A DNA stretch of 57,001 bases from an uncultured Clostridia bacterium (GTDB taxonomy: Bacteria; Bacillota; Clostridia; Christensenellales; Borkfalkiaceae). The number at the start of each line of letters is the position of its first letter. Within the stretch, counting starts at the first letter, position 1. The notes beneath the pieces are model-generated. The model made no database searches. It saw nothing but the letters and a program-made list of their open reading frames with translations, and was not told where the DNA came from. Location of the stretch: contig CAKQQS010000010.1 in assembly GCA_934271255.1 (NCBI GenBank), positions 1-57,001 of the forward strand. Direction: 5' to 3'. Position numbers and translations under genes: made by a program. Positions 53,904-57,001 of the stretch are shown in pieces.

Positions 53904-56777
53904 TTGCAAAAAATGGACGAGGCATTGCGGAAGAGACTGGAAAATCCCGAGGCGAAATATCTCGGGAAACCGTTCTGGTCATGGAACGGCGATCTGCGGA
54001 AGGAAGAACTTCTCCGGCAGATCGAGGTGATGAAAGAAATGGGTTTCGGCGGATTTTTCATGCATTCGAGAACGGGACTTATCACCGAGTATATGGGAGA
54101 AAAATGGTTTTCGCTCATCCGTGCGTGCGCGGAATACGGAAACAAACTCGGAATGGAAGCATGGCTTTACGACGAGGACCGTTGGCCGAGCGGGACCTGC
54201 GGCGGACTCGTGACGAAAAACCGCGAATATCGCCTGCGGTTTATTTCCGAATACGACGACGAGGAAAAGGCGGCGCAAGATGAGAACGTCGTCAGGATTC
54301 TTCGCCGCTACGCGTTGCTTTTCGAGGGGGGGAAACTGAAAGACGCGCGGGAGGTAAACGGGAAGGAGGAAGTGCCGACCGGCTACGAATATAAGGTTTA
54401 CGCCGAGGAGTTGATGGCGGAAAGCGCGTTTTATAACGGTGCGGCGTATCTCGATACGATGAACGAAGAGGCGACGGAAGCATTTTTTCAAAGCACGTTG
54501 GATAAATACGGCGCGGAATGCGGCGATCTTCTCGGAAAAGAGATTTTCGGCGTATTCACCGACGAACCGCACCGAGGAGCGATTTTTTCGGGGTTTGGTA
54601 TTTCTAATGAAAATAAGGATAAAATGACGCCGTATACGGGGGATCTGTTTACCGCCTATCGCAACAAATACGGGAGGGAACTCTGTATCCCCGAACTCTA
54701 TTATTTCCGCGAAGGAGAAGACGAAAACCGTACGGCGGCAGAATATATCGACGTGCTCGACGATCTGTTTACCCATAATTTTGCCGAAAAATACGCCGAA
54801 CGTTGTAAACGGCTGAAACTGAAATTTACGGGACATATTCTGCACGAGGACAGCCTGGATTTCCAGACCGCCGTCTCGGGGTCGATGATGCGCTTTTACG
54901 AGTATATGGATTATCCCGGAATAGATAATTTAAGCGCGCACAACGGTTGCTATTGGGTAGCGATTCAATGTGCGTCGGTAGCAAGGCAACTGAACAAACC
55001 TTTCGTGCTCAGCGAGTTATACGGCTGCACGGGGTGGGATATGCCGTTGAACGAGTATAAAAGGATCGGAGATTGGCAGGCGATTTTCGGCGTCAATCTG
55101 CGCTGTCCGCACCTGTCATGGTATTCGATGAAAGGGGAGGCGAAACGCGATTATCCCGCGAGTATTCTGCACCAGAACGCCTGGTGGCGGGACTGGAAAG
55201 AATTGGAAACGTATTTCGGCAGGATCGGTCTTATCCTGAGCGAAGGGGAAAGAAAAAGCGGATTACTCGTGATTCACCCCGTTGAAAATATGTGGAAACG
55301 GGTGCGTAAGGGCTGGCAGAAGAATTTTGCGCCGACGGACGGGGAAACCGTGCGCCTGAACGAGGCGTTTCAGCGACAATGTCTCGACCTTATCGCCGCG
55401 CAGCATGAGTTCGATTACGGCGACGAAGAACTGATGAAAAAATACGGCTCCGTCGGCAAAGACGGAAACGGCGCGTTTTTGAAAATCGGCGGGGCGATTT
55501 ACCGTATCGTACTCGTAGCCGAGGGGCAGGAAATCAGGGAAAGCACGAGGAGACTGCTCGAAAAATTCCGAAAACTTGGCGGAAGAGTCGTTTGCAGAGT
55601 CGACGAACTCGCCTGCGGCGAGGTGGTATCCGCGCCGGAAGGAGTTGCGTCTGCTATCAGACGCATCGCGGGAGAAACGTGGCTGTTCCTGATGAACCTA
55701 AGCGAGACGGAAAAGAGCTGCGGAAAAGTCGAACTGAATGCGGAACTTTCCGCGCTGTACGCCGAAGAATGGGATATGGTTGACTACTACCCGAGGGGAA
55801 CGGCGGATCTGAACAATTTGTCGTTCGAAGCGGGAGAGATGAAGATTTTTCTCTTAAAGTGGGAAGGGGCGGAAGAAAGAGAAGGACCTTTCGCTTGCGC
55901 CTTGGAAATACCCGAAAAAACGTCTTATGCGTTAAGCGAGCCGAACGTGCTCGTCTTGGACCGTGTTCGCTGTCATGCCGATATCGCAGGCTTTGAAGAG
56001 GATGAAACCGACGTGTTGCTACTCGACAGACGCCTGCGCGAGAAATTCGGGCTTGAACCGCGGGGCGGGGAAATGATTCAGCCCTGGTATGCCGAAAAAT
56101 TCGGCAGTTCGGCGGAAGGCGTTTTGGCGCGATTACGGCTAGAATACGTTTTCGATTCGGAAATCGAAGCGGAAGTCGGCATTGCGGCGGAATACGACGC
56201 TTTGTCCGTGAACGGGATTCCCGCTACACTTACCAATCGGTTCTGGGTGGATACGTGTTTCAAAGTATTTTCTGCGAAAATCAAAAAAGGCAGAAACGTC
56301 GTTTCCGTCTCGCTTAATTTTCAGCAGAGCGAAAATTTAGAGGCGGTTTACGTTCTCGGCGAATTCGGGGTAAAGTTGCCGAATACGGTAACGGCATTGC
56401 CGAAAAAAATATCCTCCGAAGCAATCGAAGGACAAGGCTTTCCTTTTTACGGCGGCGCGATCTCATTTTACACGGGAATCAAGGGAAAAAACGTAACGGT
56501 TGCGGTGGAGGAACTGCACGGCGCGGACGTGCATATCTCCGACGGGAGGCAAGAAAAAATAATCGCTTTTCCGCCTTATACGAAGACTTTGAATTTGCAA
56601 GGCGAACTGATCGTCACGCTGAATTGTACGAGAAGAAATACGTTCGGGCCGCACCATCTCGTCCCCTATCCGCAGTACGCTTACGGTCCGGACGCCTGGG
56701 TGAGCGAGGGGAACAACCGTACCGAAGCGTATACTGTCGTGCGACAAGGCGTTCGTTTTACAGTCAATCGCGTCTGA
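53904..56777 (+). CDS. Large GH106-like glycoside hydrolase (putative alpha-L-rhamnosidase)
   Basis: 957 residues, no signal peptide. It starts with the pattern of this family: GKPFWSWNGDL, GFGGFFMHSRTGL and WLYDEDRWPSG, later GVFTDEPHRGA and LSELYGCTGWDM. A TIM-barrel-like catalytic part is followed by beta-sandwich domains (about 650-950). Specificity cannot be fixed; GH106 alpha-L-rhamnosidases are the nearest described group I know. AAGGAGGG (53893-53900) precedes both TTG at 53904 and ATG at 53913; either may be the start. Codon use is richer in CTG, CTC and GGG than the rest of the window, suggesting different origin. Confidence 0.75.
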   Translation: MQKMDEALRKRLENPEAKYLGKPFWSWNGDLRKEELLRQIEVMKEMGFGGFFMHSRTGLITEYMGEKWFSLIRACAEYGNKLGMEAWLYDEDRWPSGTCGGLVTKNREYRLRFISEYDDEEKAAQDENVVRILRRYALLFEGGKLKDAREVNGKEEVPTGYEYKVYAEELMAESAFYNGAAYLDTMNEEATEAFFQSTLDKYGAECGDLLGKEIFGVFTDEPHRGAIFSGFGISNENKDKMTPYTGDLFTAYRNKYGRELCIPELYYFREGEDENRTAAEYIDVLDDLFTHNFAEKYAERCKRLKLKFTGHILHEDSLDFQTAVSGSMMRFYEYMDYPGIDNLSAHNGCYWVAIQCASVARQLNKPFVLSELYGCTGWDMPLNEYKRIGDWQAIFGVNLRCPHLSWYSMKGEAKRDYPASILHQNAWWRDWKELETYFGRIGLILSEGERKSGLLVIHPVENMWKRVRKGWQKNFAPTDGETVRLNEAFQRQCLDLIAAQHEFDYGDEELMKKYGSVGKDGNGAFLKIGGAIYRIVLVAEGQEIRESTRRLLEKFRKLGGRVVCRVDELACGEVVSAPEGVASAIRRIAGETWLFLMNLSETEKSCGKVELNAELSALYAEEWDMVDYYPRGTADLNNLSFEAGEMKIFLLKWEGAEEREGPFACALEIPEKTSYALSEPNVLVLDRVRCHADIAGFEEDETDVLLLDRRLREKFGLEPRGGEMIQPWYAEKFGSSAEGVLARLRLEYVFDSEIEAEVGIAAEYDALSVNGIPATLTNRFWVDTCFKVFSAKIKKGRNVVSVSLNFQQSENLEAVYVLGEFGVKLPNTVTALPKKISSEAIEGQGFPFYGGAISFYTGIKGKNVTVAVEELHGADVHISDGRQEKIIAFPPYTKTLNLQGELIVTLNCTRRNTFGPHHLVPYPQYAYGPDAWVSEGNNRTEAYTVVRQGVRFTVNRV

Positions 56778-57001
56778 TCTGCGGTGATTTTCTGAGTTTT
56801 ATCGGCGTAACGTGATAAAGTTTCTGAAACTCTCTGTAAAAACACGGTTTGCCTCCGATCCCGATGTAGTTGAGGATATCGTGAATGGACATATCGGTAG
56901 AGACGAGCAGCGTATATGCCGTGGAAAAACGGATCTGATTGATATACTGGGTGATGGTTTTGCCTGTGTATTGTGAAAAAACTCTGCTGATATAAGCCTG
57001 A
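56764..57001 (-). CDS. AraC-family transcriptional regulator (C-terminal part)
   Basis: A minus-strand frame enters from the right edge and stops at 56764-56766. The 78 or so visible residues are the C-terminal half of an AraC/XylS DNA-binding domain: YISRVFSQYTGKTITQYINQ, the recognition helix-turn-helix STDMSIHDILNYIGIGGKPC, and FYREFQKLYHVTPIKLRKSP. The tail overlaps the end of the convergent GH106-like gene by 14 bases. It probably regulates the adjacent sugar genes, by analogy with similar loci. Confidence 0.85.
   Translation of the reverse strand, partial: QAYISRVFSQYTGKTITQYINQIRFSTAYTLLVSTDMSIHDILNYIGIGGKPCFYREFQKLYHVTPIKLRKSPQIRRD

Noticed and set aside
53979..54845. 288-codon minus-strand open frame opposite the GH106-like gene
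   Set aside because: Composition shadow; low-complexity Phe/Arg-rich product without ribosome-binding site.
1..57001. tRNA, rRNA and CRISPR arrays
   Set aside because: No T-loop GTTCRANNC with matching acceptor stems, no conserved rRNA segments and no regular spaced repeats were seen by eye.

Overview
The window reads as the chromosome of a low-to-moderate GC Gram-positive anaerobe of the Clostridia (Bacillota). The markers are a DnaD-domain replication protein, a DUF951 protein, a SipS-type signal peptidase, the McsA/McsB/ClpC/YwlE arginine-phosphorylation set, paired GlgC/GlgD, the sporulation pair YqfC/YqfD, an M-box Mg2+ riboswitch before mgtE, and pyruvate phosphate dikinase. An uncultured gut lineage is plausible, but that is inference. 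No rRNA, tRNA or CRISPR array was found.

Layout. (1) Positions 1-7.14 kb: a carbohydrate locus with a C-terminally anchored surface protein (5' end outside the window), a lipoprotein esterase, a GH127-like and a GH78-like glycosidase, closed by a terminator. (2) 7.29-9.24 kb: adenine deaminase with its own promoter. (3) 9.4-11.0 kb, minus strand: a DnaD-domain protein. (4) 11.2-25.5 kb: a long same-strand run holding an alpha/beta-hydrolase-fold protein that seems to lack its catalytic residues, DUF951, signal peptidase I, two small membrane proteins, oligoendopeptidase F, DnaB helicase, then sua5-ywlE-rpiB-galU-mcsA-mcsB-clpC and a TIM-barrel protein. (5) 25.6-39.4 kb: pgi, glgB, glgC, glgD, glgA, glgP, a GH13 amylase and tex, behind one strong promoter overlapped by a palindrome; acpP follows with its own promoter. 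(6) 39.8-41.9 kb, minus strand: mgtE under an M-box, and a small membrane protein that may be leaderless. (7) 42.0-47.9 kb: yqfC-yqfD-phoH-pgpH-ybeY-era-yqzL-recO. (8) 48.0-50.7 kb: ppdK. (9) 50.8-53.4 kb: an accessory patch with an IS21 IstA-like remnant, an intact tyrosine recombinase, and a SLOG-fold protein preceded by a structured leader; it ends against a GH1 beta-glucosidase that has lost its N-terminal two thirds. (10) 53.9 kb to the end: a large GH106-like glycosidase with different codon use, and the 3' end of a convergent AraC-family regulator.

Functionally the window joins glycan breakdown, glycogen storage and mobilisation around glucose-6-phosphate, and a protein quality-control locus where the arginine kinase, its partner, the phosphatase and the Clp unfoldase lie together. 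The most notable observations are the histone-H1-like Lys/Thr/Ala tail on glycogen synthase, a PgpH without its extracellular sensor domain, a four-segment leader before the SLOG gene, and the mobile patch next to the truncated GH1 gene.
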